Below are positions 9,889-20,479 of a DNA stretch of 64,000 bases, piece by piece (the stretch's first letter is position 1; each line of letters begins with the position of its first letter). Both the position numbers and the translations under genes were made by a program. Below the pieces are notes generated by a model, which did not search any database, was not told where the DNA came from, and saw only the letters and a list, made by a program, of their open reading frames with translations. Origin of the DNA: Astragalus membranaceus (Eukaryota > Streptophyta > Magnoliopsida > Fabales > Fabaceae); assembly GCA_039519185.1 (NCBI GenBank), contig JAZGSX010000010.1, forward strand, positions 1,116,001 to 1,180,000, given 5' to 3'.

Positions 9889-12216
9889 TGTAACATCCTC
9901 AAAATTATTAGGCGAATTATTTGGATGTTAACCCAATAGGAACAATTTAGTACTTGACTGGTAAATTTATTGAGTGCTAAAATTATTTATTGGATGACAT
10001 TAGATCGTTAACCGGATAATACGGGTCAAGGAAGTTTTGGAATCGAAATAGGGATTAAGATCAATATGGTAATTGGACCACGCTACCACTTATTTATTAA
10101 TTAAATATGTGTGTGTGTGTGTTGAAAGAAAGAAAAGAAAAGAAAAGAAAGGAACGCGTGAAGAGAGGAGAAAAGAAGCAGAGAAGAGAAGAGAAAGGAG
10201 AGGAGGAAAGAAGAAGAAAGAAGAAGAGATTGTGGGGGCATTACTCATCCCCAAGGTCCCAAATTTCATCACCATCTTCATCTCATCTCCCTCATCAAAA
10301 CCCATATCTTTGGTAAGCTTCTCCTCCATTTCTCCCCTTTTTGTGACCTACGAATTTAGGGGGGGTTTTTGTTGGAAATTGTTGAAATCAAGGATTGATA
10401 GGTGGTGTTGGTGATTGGGTTATGTTTAGGAACGAAGCTAAGAGCGGATTGAACGCGATTGGAAGCTTGGAAGGAAGTTAGAAGCGGTTCGGTGTTGATT
10501 GGGTTCGATTCGGTGGTTTTGACATCTCGGTGATTTCGGCTCAGCAACGACTCTCGCTTCAAGGGTGAGTTTTACTCACGTTTAGGCTAATTCCGTTTTG
10601 AAACGAATTGTGTGACTTGGTTTCGAAAGATTTTGAGTCGAAAACGTTATTTTGAAATATATCGCGTTTTAAAGAAATTCGTAATCGTTGAGTTTTTGAT
10701 TGAATTTCTTGATTGTTTGATGTTGATTGGACTGGTATATTGTCTAGTACTGCCTGTTTTTGAGTTAGGAATTGATCGGGGCGAGTTTCGGATTAATCGG
10801 AAAGCAAATTTTCTTAAAACAGGCCATTTTTGGAATGCTGTCAAATGACTCGAATCGGAACCTTTATGCGTTGGTAGGCTTTCGACTCAATCGAATAGCC
10901 TTTCACAGGTATGGCAGAGTAGGAGGTGGAATCATTAGTGAGACCCGTGCGTCCCAGGGGCACGACCCATGCGCCTAGTTCTATTTCAGTGTTTAAAAAT
11001 GTCTAACAGGGCGCACGACCCGTGCGTCCAGGGGCACGACCCGTGCGCTTAGTTCTGTCCAAAATTTTCAAAGTGCCCGAAATGATTCCGTTTCAATTCC
11101 AATCCTTTCCTAATCCTTTCCTAACCCTTATATAATGATATTAGGCTTATGATGCCACGATTTTGGGTATGTTTCAAAGGGTTTTATAAATCACTTTTGA
11201 TGTTGAAATCGTTTCGAAAAACCAAATGATAGTACACGTGTGCGGATATGTTTTTATGGATAACAAAGCGGACCATGAGTCCTGCGTGGTAAAGTATAAT
11301 ATAAATGAACTAAATGTTCATATGATTATTGATATATATATATATATATATATATTATATCGAGTTTGGGTGACGACCCATGTTAACATACTATGCGGGG
11401 AAGTCATGATCCCTTACCCTAGGCTCCGTGCCATTAGGAAACACTATTGGTATTGGGGTTCACCGGGATTTAGCACTGGATTGCAGTCGGTGTTATGTTG
11501 AAAGTTTTGTTGTACGATACACCGGGATTTAGCACTGGATTGCAGTCGGTGTCGTACTGTACGGTTCACCGGGATTTAGCACAGGATTGCAGTCGGTGCC
11601 GTACTGAGTCTTAACACGTTCACCGGGATTTAGCACTGGATTGCAGTCGGTGTCGTGTTGAATTAAAATGCACGTGGTTATAAATTAAACCACGAATGAA
11701 AGAAAGTCCTATAATACGGTTCACCGGGATTTAGCACTGGATTGCAGTCGGTGTCGTGTTAAGTTAAATAAGATTCATAATTGAACCGAGAGGGTAGATA
11801 GGGGTCTCGGTAGAACTCAGAGATTGTATCTCACTGTTTAAATGTTGTTGTTTTACAGATAAACATGGACAGAAGAAACCTCAGAGGCACGAGTATGTGG
11901 CCCCGGGAGAAGGATGATGACTTAGCTTTATGTTCAAGTTCATTTTCCTTCTGTTGTCTATGTATCACAGCACTGTGGCATTAGTGTTCTGTTTATCTTT
12001 CCTTCCGCTTTCTTGTATGACTCTGACTACCATAGTTGCTGACAGTTTATGGTCTGAGTACCGTATAGTCTTATTTGTGTATAAGACGGTTATGTTATAT
12101 TTCAGCAAAAAGTTTTTATAGTGGTATTCAGTGTCTGAGCAGGAAATATTATCTCTGATGTTTATACTTTGGCTCACTTGGGTATTCTTACAAGTTAAAA
12201 ATACCGGGGTGTTACA
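9889..12216 (+). repeat. 5' LTR (2.3 kb)
   Basis: Runs from TGTAACATCCTC to GGGGTGTTACA. It contains a purine-rich tract (10124-10225), donor-like AAGG/GTGAGTTTTACTCAC at 10565, an island of CACGACCCGTGCG repeats (10946-11050), a TA dinucleotide run (about 11333-11356), a five-unit tandem repeat (11457-11760), and an acceptor-like TTGTTTTACAG ending at 11858. The left end of the LTR is mirrored at 60422 in the minus-strand relative. Confidence 0.85.
11457..11760 (+). repeat. Five-copy LTR tandem repeat
   Basis: Five units start at about 11459, 11521, 11568, 11621 and 11721. Each has the core CACCGGGATTTAGCACTGG followed by ATTGCAGTCGGTG and a variable spacer of 5-60 bp. The core is better conserved than the spacers. 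Confidence 0.9.
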
Positions 12217-12217
12217 G

Positions 12218-12230
12218 TTGGTATCAGAGC
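12218..12230 (+). other. Primer-binding site (tRNA-iMet)
   Basis: TTGGTATCAGAGC, one base after the LTR end at 12216; it is complementary to the 3' end of initiator tRNA-Met. Confidence 0.85.
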
Positions 12231-12350
12231 GGTTCGACCTAGTCGGATTTAGCTTTTAGGGTCTTTGCTTTCTCCAGTCGTGATTTTCTTAGTATGCTAT
12301 TAGACATTGAGCTTGATCAACTTAATACTTTGTGCATATTTCGCAGAATC

Positions 12351-14090
12351 ATGGCCAGAAGAGGTAGAGGCGTTCCTCCTCCTATTGATCCGAACTTTGA
12401 GTGGATGCAGAATGTCATTGAAAATCAGCAAAAGATGATGCAGGATATGTTGCAAATGCAGCATGACCAAATGGGTCTACAACAGCCCAATTTCCAACCT
12501 CATCAAGAAGATCCTAACCGGACATATTTCCAATTTCAAAAGATGAAGCCCCCGACTTACAAGGGTGGACCGGATCCAATGACTGCCTATTACTGGATTG
12601 ACTCAATGGAGAAAATTTTTCAAACCTTGCAATGCGGGGAGGAAGAGAAGGTAATGTGTGCGGCAAATGTGCTCAATGAAGATGCCCACACCTGGTGGTG
12701 TAATGCAAGACAAATGATGGAACTCCAAGGAACTCCCCTCACTTGGGACAACTTCAAGGAATTGTTTCTGAAGCAATATTTCCCTTCGGTGAAGAAGCTG
12801 AGTAAACAAGCAGAGTTTGTGAATCTTAAGCAAGGTGATTTGTTAGTTGGGGAGTATGCTGCGAAATTTGAAAGACTGTCTCAGTTCTATGAGTTGGGGA
12901 GGTATTCCCCAAATGATATGTGGAAGATGCAGATGTTTAAAGAAGGTCTCCGAGCTGATGTGAGCCAAGGACTCAGTTCTTACACTTTGGTTAATTATCC
13001 TGCCTTAGTGCAACAAGCATATGTTGCTGAGGAGGATTTGAGGAAAATGTATGCTGAAAGGAAGGACTATTGGAAGGGCAAGAAGAAGGTTGCTGAATCC
13101 TCTACTCCAAGCAGACAATTCAAGGGAAACAACTATAAAGGGAAGCAGGTTCAATCATTCGATTCATCAAAATTGAGGAATTGTAGGAGTTGCGGAAGGT
13201 ATCACAGTGGTGATTGTCAGCAAAGCTCTAATAGATGCTATGTTTGTAATGAAGAAGGTCATTATGCAAATCAATGCCCAACAAAGAAAAGCTTTCAAGG
13301 AGAACCAAATACTCCTAAGCAGGGGCGAATCAACACATTGGATGCTCGAACCATCACACCTACATCAAATCTTCTGAGGGGTACGAGATCTCTTTTTAAT
13401 AACTCAGTCAATATTTTATATGATTCCGGTGCAACTCATTGTTTTATATCACAAGCGTGTGTGGATCGGTTGGGTTTAGCATTATCTGAGCTATCCGAAC
13501 CGATAACTATCTTAACTGCTGCCAAGGGTCGTGTCCAGACCCAATCATTGTGTGAAAATTGCCTACTTGTCATAGGGGACAGACAATTTGTTGTGAAATT
13601 TATCTGCTTGCCTATGAGAAGTATGGACATTGTTCTGGGTATGAATTGGATGGCTGAAAATCATGTAACAATCAACTGTGCCGATCGGACCATTAGCTTC
13701 GCCTCCGAATCCGTAGGGTTGACACAGGCAGATTTTGAGGCAACGATCTCTTACACCGAAGCAAGCCAGTCATTATTCCAAGGTGCGGAAGCTATTCTTA
13801 TTATGTTGTCTGCATCTACTGAAACGGGTTTAGACTTGTCATCTATGCAAGTGGTAAATGAATTTCTAGATGTCTTTCCAGAGGAAGTTTCATCCTTACC
13901 TCCTGACCGAGAGGTAGAATTCTCAATAGAATTGATTCCTGGTACAGGATCGATATCTATTGCCCCTTATAGGATGGCTCCTTTCGAATTGAAGGAATTG
14001 AAGTCTCAACTTGAAGAGTTAATATCGAAAAGGTTTATCCGACCGAGTGCTTCTCCATGGCAATATCGTCATAACATCATACAATTCTGA
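12351..14090 (+). CDS. Gag-protease polyprotein, truncated at start of reverse transcriptase
   Basis: I chose the ATG at 12351 (MARRGRG) because it follows an acceptor-like TTTCGCAG and resembles the gag starts of the relatives; the frame is open from 12294. Retrotransposon gag domain from about residue 66. Two zinc knuckles follow near residues 277-310, the first degenerate (CRSCGRYHSGDC) and the second canonical (CYVCNEEGHYANQC). The aspartic protease has DSGATHCF at about residue 358 and VLGMNW further on. Only the RT entry (YRMAPFELKELK to SASPW) remains. The last ten codons come from the flanking LTR. Gag and protease look intact, but the element cannot be autonomous. Confidence 0.85.
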   Translation: MARRGRGVPPPIDPNFEWMQNVIENQQKMMQDMLQMQHDQMGLQQPNFQPHQEDPNRTYFQFQKMKPPTYKGGPDPMTAYYWIDSMEKIFQTLQCGEEEKVMCAANVLNEDAHTWWCNARQMMELQGTPLTWDNFKELFLKQYFPSVKKLSKQAEFVNLKQGDLLVGEYAAKFERLSQFYELGRYSPNDMWKMQMFKEGLRADVSQGLSSYTLVNYPALVQQAYVAEEDLRKMYAERKDYWKGKKKVAESSTPSRQFKGNNYKGKQVQSFDSSKLRNCRSCGRYHSGDCQQSSNRCYVCNEEGHYANQCPTKKSFQGEPNTPKQGRINTLDARTITPTSNLLRGTRSLFNNSVNILYDSGATHCFISQACVDRLGLALSELSEPITILTAAKGRVQTQSLCENCLLVIGDRQFVVKFICLPMRSMDIVLGMNWMAENHVTINCADRTISFASESVGLTQADFEATISYTEASQSLFQGAEAILIMLSASTETGLDLSSMQVVNEFLDVFPEEVSSLPPDREVEFSIELIPGTGSISIAPYRMAPFELKELKSQLEELISKRFIRPSASPWQYRHNIIQF

Positions 14091-15338
14091 TTATATGATT
14101 TTTAGGCCTTTCAGTAAGCTTCCTACCGCGAAAACGAAATCATTAGGGTTTGCTGAAAAATAACACTGCGTCGCGACGCGAATAAGTTCCGTCGCGACGC
14201 GAAAACTTACATAACCAAAATTCTTCGCTAAAATAAGCATGGTCGCGACGTGATGGGATAGTGTCGCGACGCGATGGTTGACAGATTCTCAGAAAAACAG
14301 GTTTTCGAAAAGCGATTTTGTCCCGTTTCGCTTTCAATCCGGTGCCTAGACTTTCTATGACCTCTGAGACATCAAAACAGACATAATATTCAGCAATTCC
14401 AGTCCAACAATGCTACATATCAATCAACATATAGCAATCACAATCAACAATCACATCATCAATTCATATTTCCAATCGAACGATCTTACGACTCGATGAC
14501 CCAAACGCGAGGTTTTCACAAACGTTTCGATACCGGTTTTTCATAAAGCGCGTGACTCAACTCAGAACACATGACTCATGACCAAAACTTCCTAGTGAGT
14601 ACAGAACTCACCTTTTGATGATGACAAACAAAACAATCAGAATCTTAGCGGGGCGAATCACCAAGAAAGCTTCGAACGGACTCCGAACAACTTCAAACTG
14701 AACATCGAGCTACTGAACTACTCCTTAGGTTGCTGCAATCTACCCAAAACTGAAACGCAACTACAAGGTTGACTCCTAAGCTGCTCCTACACGAAATATG
14801 GTTGCTGATATTTGTTCTAAGACTCCCCAAATTCGCAAAAGGGAGCTTTGGGGGCTTCAATGGTGATTTCGGTTCGGAGGGGGATTGGATTTCGAAATCG
14901 ATATCACTAGAAAGAGGAAGGTGAACTGATCATGGTTGTGCCATTGGATTTCACATGCAATGGACTTTTGAGAAAATTCCTCCTCTCTTCCTCCCTCTCA
15001 AACTCACGCCCTCTCCCCTCTCTTTCTCTTCTTCAGCTTTGCTGTTTCTGAACATAGAAGAAATGAAATGTTTTTTTTGGTTCAGCTGGAAGGGGGTATT
15101 TAAAGGGTAGGGTAAAAAGACAACAATGACCCTCACTTAAACATTTCATACCCAATGACTCCCATCAGCCCTATTTACTCTAATCTTGATGCAATTTATA
15201 ATAATTAAGCACACAATTCATATAATAACTAAATCAAGTAATCCACTATCAATCATTTTATTTTCAACCAAGTAAATAAATCACTAAATATCAATTCATG
15301 CCAAATAATTTAAAATAGCGAAAATTGGGGATATTACA

Positions 15339-15861
15339 GTATGAACTAGTACGATCTAGAAAAAAATGGTACGAACTCGTACGAGTTTGTACAATATAGA
15401 CCAAGTCGTACGATTTGGTCCGAATTAGTATGAAATCATACGAAATGGTATGAACTGGTACGAACAGGTATGAAGTCGTACGAACTGGTACGATCTCGTA
15501 CAAATGGTATGAACAAGTACGAACTCAAACAAAATGGTACAAACAGGTATGAAGTCGTACGAACTGGTACAAACAGGTATGAAGTCGTACGATTTGGTCT
15601 GAACTGGTACAAACAGGTATGAAGTCGTACGAACTAGTATGAAGTCGAACAAAATGGTACGAACTCGTACGCGTTTGTACAATATGGGCCAAATCCTACG
15701 AGTTGGTCCAAATTGGTACGAAATCGAACGAAATCGTATGAACTAGTACGAATAGGTACGAACTCGTACGAAATGGTATGAACTAGTACGAACTAAAAAA
15801 AATGGTACAAACTCGTACGAGTTTGTAAAATATGGGCCAAGTCGTAGGATTTGGTCCGAAC
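15339..15861. repeat. Decamer satellite, right block
   Basis: It continues the array at 8662-9043 after the GTATG duplication, with about 50 more 10-bp units. The higher-order motif recurs at about 15368, 15657 and 15805, giving a larger period of roughly 140-150 bp (289 being about twice that). The array ends at about 15861, where copia coding sequence resumes. Confidence 0.9.
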
Positions 15862-16873
15862 TACATACCTGACTACTATCACTCTAAAGGCATCATACAC
15901 CAGCATATCCTAAATGTAGCCAGGTCCCTAATGTATAAATCCAAATTACCTCTTCCGTTTTGGGAATTTGTCGTGTCTCAAGTTGTTCACATCATAAACC
16001 TCCTTCCCTCACACTCGCTAAACAACCAATCCCCTTCCTACATATTACACAATATTCCTTCCGAGCTCTCCTACCTTCAGGTGTTTGGTTCCCTATGTTA
16101 TGCTACTACCCTTGTTGCTCACCAAACCAAATTTCAACCTAGTGCCCGCAAATGTGTCCACATTGGCCATACAATTGGTGTCAAAGGCACCTCCTCTATG
16201 ACTTGCACAACCTTGCAAGTTTTTAATCTAGACACATTTCCTTTTATGAGAACGCCTTGTGGGAAAGGGAATTACACAACTTGAAGGTGTTGTTTAATCT
16301 AAAACCTTTTCTCCAGTTGTTAAAATTACCACTATGAGATTGGTGTGGGCACTAGCAGCAGATGGCAATTGGCATTTGCATCAGTTGGATGTTAATAATG
16401 TCTTCCTTCATGGAGACTTGCATGAAGAGGTCTATATGCGGGTTCCTCAAGGGTTTGAAACTTCTGCACCTAATCAGGTCTGCAAACTTCACAAATCTCT
16501 CTATGGGTTGAAAAAGGTCATTGAGAAATGGAACTCCAAGTTGGTTGCTTGATATAGCTAACTAACACTAGGCCAGACTTCTGCTTTGCTGTTCATAAGC
16601 TTAGCCAATTCATCTCCGCTCCTCGGCAGGCCCACATGGATGCTACGCTTCATGTCCTCGGGTACATTATGGGGGAACACGGTTTTTTTTCTCTTATTTG
16701 TTGCTGACTCAGATTTGCAACTTAAAGGTTTTATTGATTCGGATTGGGCCACCTGTCCTGATACTAGACGCTCACTCACAGGTTTTTGTATATTTCTTGG
16801 TACCTCTCTGATTTCATGGAAGTCCAAGAAGCAGAGCACGATCTCCAAGTCCTCCTCTGAGGCTGAATATCGA
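15862..16873 (+). pseudogene. Ty1/copia polyprotein fragment: integrase end, reverse transcriptase piece, RNase H
   Basis: Continues the element of 8350. The integrase tail reads YYHSKGIIHQ and then FGSLCYAT, but a small deletion has removed the segment carrying the catalytic glutamate. A reverse-transcriptase piece follows (LHQLDVNNVFLHGDLHEEVY, about 16380-16435; KSLYGLKK at about 16500). A frame change leads to RNase H, with ADSDLQLKGFIDSDWA and SSSEAEYRA near 16860. Most of the reverse transcriptase, including the YVDD region, is missing. It is certainly non-functional. Confidence 0.85.
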
Positions 16874-17052
16874 GCACGATCTCCAAGGTATCCTCCCCGG
16901 CGACTGGGGAGACTAATCCTTTGAGGTACTGGAGTTCATTTAAGGGCTGACCTCTCCCAAGCGATGTCTCTCCATACACACCGGCCAGGGATCGAACCCC
17001 TGACCAAATGCTTAAGGGACCCAAGCAACTTACCACTTGTGTCACTCCCACT
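16874..17052 (-). mobile_element. tRNA-derived SINE-like element
   Basis: On the minus strand it begins near CCAAGTGGGAGTGACACAAG (A-box-like) and carries a good B box GGTTCGATCCC at about 16994, with a body of about 110 bp. On its 3' side the copia sequence GCACGATCTCCAAG occurs twice (about 16840 and 16876), which could be a target duplication or a template-switch scar. There is no poly(A) tail. Confidence 0.55.
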
Positions 17053-17343
17053 TGGTTTTATGGACTAATTTGAGTACTTATTCTATAAATACATGGAAAT
17101 AGTCAATTAATAAAAGGACAAGGAGGTCAAGTACAAGTGGTTGGTGCACAAAGTATGTGAATATTGTAAATCCCGGGCACCGAGATATTCCCACCTATAA
17201 AAATAGTCAATTAAAAAAGTAATTACATGTCGGCTAACAATAATACAGATTCGTATCTTCTACAACGTGTGACATTTAATTAACATGAATTTGATTAGAT
17301 AAGTGACAGTGCATGTTACAAAAGGTTAAATTCCAACGTATTA
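17053..17343. other. AT-rich intergenic DNA
   Basis: I see no gene, long open frame or repeat in this stretch; it precedes the Stowaway MITE. Confidence 0.5.
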
Positions 17344-17627
17344 CTCCCTCCGTCCCATATTACATGACTTTCTAGCCAATAAATTGTCCCATAATAAATG
17401 ACCATTTAGAATACCAATAAAACAAAAACTAAGTTTTTCCTATTATACCCTCAAACATAAATACATTTACTTTAGGGAAGCATTTAGAATACCAATAAAG
17501 CAAAAAGTAACTAAAGGCATATGGGGAAGAATGTGATTTTTTTTTTTTACAAATTCTATACTAATGATTGCATTCCTTAGTTCCCGTGCCACAAACTTAA
17601 ACGTCATCTAATATGGGACGGAGGGAG
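17344..17627. mobile_element. Stowaway-type MITE (Tc1/mariner-derived)
   Basis: 284 bp with inverted termini CTCCCTCCGTCCCATATTA and TAATATGGGACGGAGGGAG-like sequence, flanked by the TA duplication at 17342-17343 and 17628-17629. The interior is AT-rich and non-coding. Termini, length and TA target define the Stowaway family. Confidence 0.9.
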
Positions 17628-18699
17628 TATATATTTGTATTCATCTTTTGAGTAATTTACAACTATTCAATCTACAAAACCCAACTGACATATGTTCCCA
17701 AGAGGAGTCATCAAGAAAAGGGCTAATAAAAGGTAACTTGATGGTTCCAGAATATATTAGTAATCGCCCAAATTGGTTCTTCCATTGAGGGCCCCTTTAG
17801 ATGAGCTTATTTTTATGTCGTGTAGTTTCAGAAACTTCAAAACTTTACGGAGGCATAATACTCTCTTCATCCCTAATTATAAGACTCTTTTATTATTTTT
17901 GTTTGTCTATAAATATAGGACCCTTTACAAATATTTAGATATATTTACTACTCTTTTTCCAAATACTATGTGTGTTACTAATACTACCAAATTGTTTTGG
18001 TATATGAAAAATTAATATCGAATGGTTCAATGCGAGGTAGAATCCTCTCAAATACTCATTGTGTCAAGTAGGAGAGAGTAACACATACAACAAAATTATA
18101 AATGCAATAAATGTTATTATCTTTTTGTGTGCATAAATCTCTCGTTCTCCTTCTTGACACATCAAGTACTTGAAAGGTATTTTAATAATAATCATACATA
18201 ATTAACACACATTAACTATACTACAAACATTTCTTTATATGCGTAAAAAAAATGTAATAGGATGAGATAGGCAGTGGCGACAAAGCAGCCACAACAAGCG
18301 GCCAACTTTTGGTTTTTACAGAGATGGTTGGGGCCGCAGTGTCATTTTAGTTTAAAAATTTAAATTTAAAATAAAATGAATCTCAATCTTTTAAAATTTA
18401 ATAAAGGCACATGTTTATGCCGGAGAAGAAATGGACAATTTCACTTCTAAGGAAATGGAGATTTTCAAGGGAAATAGAGAGATTTGGACTTTTTCCCACA
18501 TCCATTCTCCTTAATTAATTCTATTCAATTGACTCGTTATTTTTGTTTAATTGAACTATATGAAATTAATTTCTCTTATACCCTTCTAAAAAAGCGGTCG
18601 TGCATTGACCAATACATACAACCTCTAATATATATTTAGAGTGCATCAAAGTTGAATCTGTGTGCATCCTTTGTTTCGAAAGAATAACTCCCATGTGAT
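17628..18699. other. AT-rich intergenic DNA with a possible degenerate MITE end
   Basis: TACTCTCTTCATCCCTAAT at about 17869 resembles the outer end of another plant MITE, but I found no matching inverted end. Otherwise there is nothing recognisable. Confidence 0.35.
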
Positions 18700-19068
18700 G
18701 TGATGAGTACCTTATCAAAATCTTCAATACATGCAGAAGTTACATCCACAGAAGAATCAAATCGTAAACTTCCAAATTCGAATGCCCCAAACTCTTCCTT
18801 TCTTGATGGAGCAAATTATGCAAGTAATACATCCATTGAGAAAGATCCTTGTCTCAAAATGAAAGAGCTTCTTATTGCTTCTTTAAGCAAACGAATTGAA
18901 GGTATAAATCTCAAGATTCAAAAGCTTGTTGAAGAAAGGAATCAGCTTCAAGAAAGGCTTTTTATAATTTCAAATTACAAGCTATCATGCGAAGATAAAA
19001 ATGAATCTCTCTCAAATGAGAGTGTGCCCTTAGAAGAATCAAGAGAGGGAGGTGCACGTTCAAGTTGA
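18700..19068 (+). CDS. Hypothetical 122-residue protein with coiled-coil segment
   Basis: A single open frame from ATG to TGA in low-copy AT-rich DNA. The first half is Ser/Asn-rich and probably disordered. Residues about 60-95 (ELLIASLSKRIEG followed by NLKIQKLVEERNQLQERL) have a heptad-like pattern of Leu/Ile that suggests a coiled coil; the tail is acidic. I recognise no family. It shows no retroelement features and is the only open frame between 17000 and 21000 with protein-like composition. It could be a small gene, one exon of a larger gene (a GT-rich donor-like TGGTAAGG lies at about 19155), or a captured gene fragment. Confidence 0.35.
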   Translation: MMSTLSKSSIHAEVTSTEESNRKLPNSNAPNSSFLDGANYASNTSIEKDPCLKMKELLIASLSKRIEGINLKIQKLVEERNQLQERLFIISNYKLSCEDKNESLSNESVPLEESREGGARSS

Positions 19069-19829
19069 ATAGATAGGCTTCATACGTAACATTCCACCTT
19101 GAGCTTCTTTCGCAACATTGTTCAGCTTCCTTTCTATCATATACTTGTGTGGTGGTAAGGTTCAGGGCCTAGTTTCTTTTGCTTTTCTATCCAAGACAAA
19201 ATATTTAATTTTGCTTTATATCATGTTTTTTTTTTGCTTTTTTCTAAAATAAACTTATTGAAAGACCAAGTTTGTTTATGCGTTTGCAACTACGGTGGAG
19301 AAGCTATAACTCCAAGCATCTCATTTGACATGAGTTTATGACCTTTCCACTGCAGAAAAAATGAACAAAAAACTCTCTATTACTGAAATTATGTTTCAAT
19401 CAATAACCCATGATCTTAGGGTTTTATCAACGAAATTAATGTGATCTTTAATACTATTTAAAAACCAGTCTCTTATTTGACATCACACGACATGGCCATT
19501 TTTATCATGCTCTAACATGAACTTTAAACATGAGTTTGCTGTTCCATAGCATGTAATCGTGAGTTACAATGTTGTTTACAACAATTTTTCATTGTAAGTA
19601 AATGAATTTGAAACTGTATTTTAATTAAGATGATTCGAATTAGATCTTTGTGCCCAAGGTTGACAACTTTAAAGCACAAAATTGTTTGAACTTAATTCAG
19701 ATGTTTGAAATAGATAAGAAAAGTACCCAAAATGACATTGAAGTTACTCGAACTACAATTAAGACGAAAGTGACTTTATGATTAAAATTGATTCAAGGAC
19801 TTAAAAATAATAATATATGAACGATCGAA
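19069..19829. other. AT-rich intergenic DNA
   Basis: No gene or repeat recognised. The sequence directly after the hypothetical ORF could be its 3' untranslated region. Confidence 0.4.
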
Positions 19830-20200
19830 AATAAAGTAATATAAACAGACAAAAAGAACTGATTACCGCGACTTTCCGTTATAGACAACACTACCAAAAG
19901 ATTGACTTTTACCCACAGACAATTCCAGTCACTAAATGTGAAATATCCGTGGGTATCATTGGCCACTTTTTCCGTAGAGGATGTATGACATCTAGCCACC
20001 TTTTTTTTGTCCGTTCGTAAAGGTTCTACCTACGACTAAATACCTTTACCTTTAGTTTTTTACTTTTTTATAATCTTCACTTGTAGATCAATTTTTAACT
20101 TCTACTACAGTTTTGTCCGTCACTAAAGGGTCATTTTATGGCCACTAAATCATAGAACTTTTCACGACAATCATAGTGGCAATTTTTATTGCTACTAAAT
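19830..20200 (-). mobile_element. CACTA-like transposon end, degenerate
   Basis: On the minus strand, short motifs such as TTTAGTGACGGACA, TTTAGTGGCCA, TTTAGTGACTGG and TAGTGTTGTC recur irregularly. This is the pattern of subterminal repeats in plant CACTA (En/Spm) elements. No intact CACTA terminus, transposase or 3-bp target duplication could be fixed. Just downstream, AAAAGAGTTACAGAACAAAAG occurs twice in tandem (20219-20264). Confidence 0.4.
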
Positions 20201-20479
20201 CGTTTTTATTTTCAAAACAAAAGAGTTACAGAACAAAAGCATCAAAAGAGTTACAGAACAAAAGAAAATGACTTACTGGCAAGAAAGAGCCAAGTTGAAC
20301 AACCCCTTAAGGAAGCACAAGAATTTTATTTTCCCTCCACCATGTTTTTGATAGTAGGAACTTCACAAAGGTTCTAGAAGATATATAGGATCTAATTAAT
20401 TAGCACCAATATCCACCTCATAACAAAGGACCAATTAAGTAAACAAATTGAATCAAATGTCACTTTCTGTGATGGAATC

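Larger units (their letters stand above)
9889..14060 (+). mobile_element. Gypsy-type element truncated in reverse transcriptase
   Basis: It has a complete 5' LTR (9889-12216), a tRNA-Met primer site, and gag and protease. It stops in the first residues of reverse transcriptase, after ASPW at 14060, where sequence of the surrounding solo LTR resumes. The rest of pol and the 3' LTR are missing, so a deletion or abortive insertion joined it to the outer LTR. The decayed minus-strand element at 59748-64000 belongs to the same family. Confidence 0.8.
9044..15338 (-). mobile_element. Solo LTR of a Gypsy-type element, interrupted
   Basis: On the minus strand it starts TGTAATATCCCC at 15338 and ends GGGGTGTTACA at 9044, flanked by GTATG on both sides. 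Without the inserted plus-strand element (9889-14060) it is about 2.1 kb. It has no primer site or coding DNA of its own. Its layout matches the other LTRs here: an A/G-rich tract near 15030-14980 (minus sense), donor-like AAAAG/GTGAGTTCTG at 14611, four copies of a TCGCGACGCGA-type palindrome (14164-14275), and an acceptor-like TTTTTCAG at 9412. Confidence 0.8.

Noticed and set aside
10073..10414. Lys/Glu-rich open frames on both strands
   Set aside because: They are translations of the purine-rich tract inside an LTR; low complexity and no family features.
17850..18270. Second MITE
   Set aside because: Only one end resembles a MITE terminus; no matching inverted end or target duplication found.
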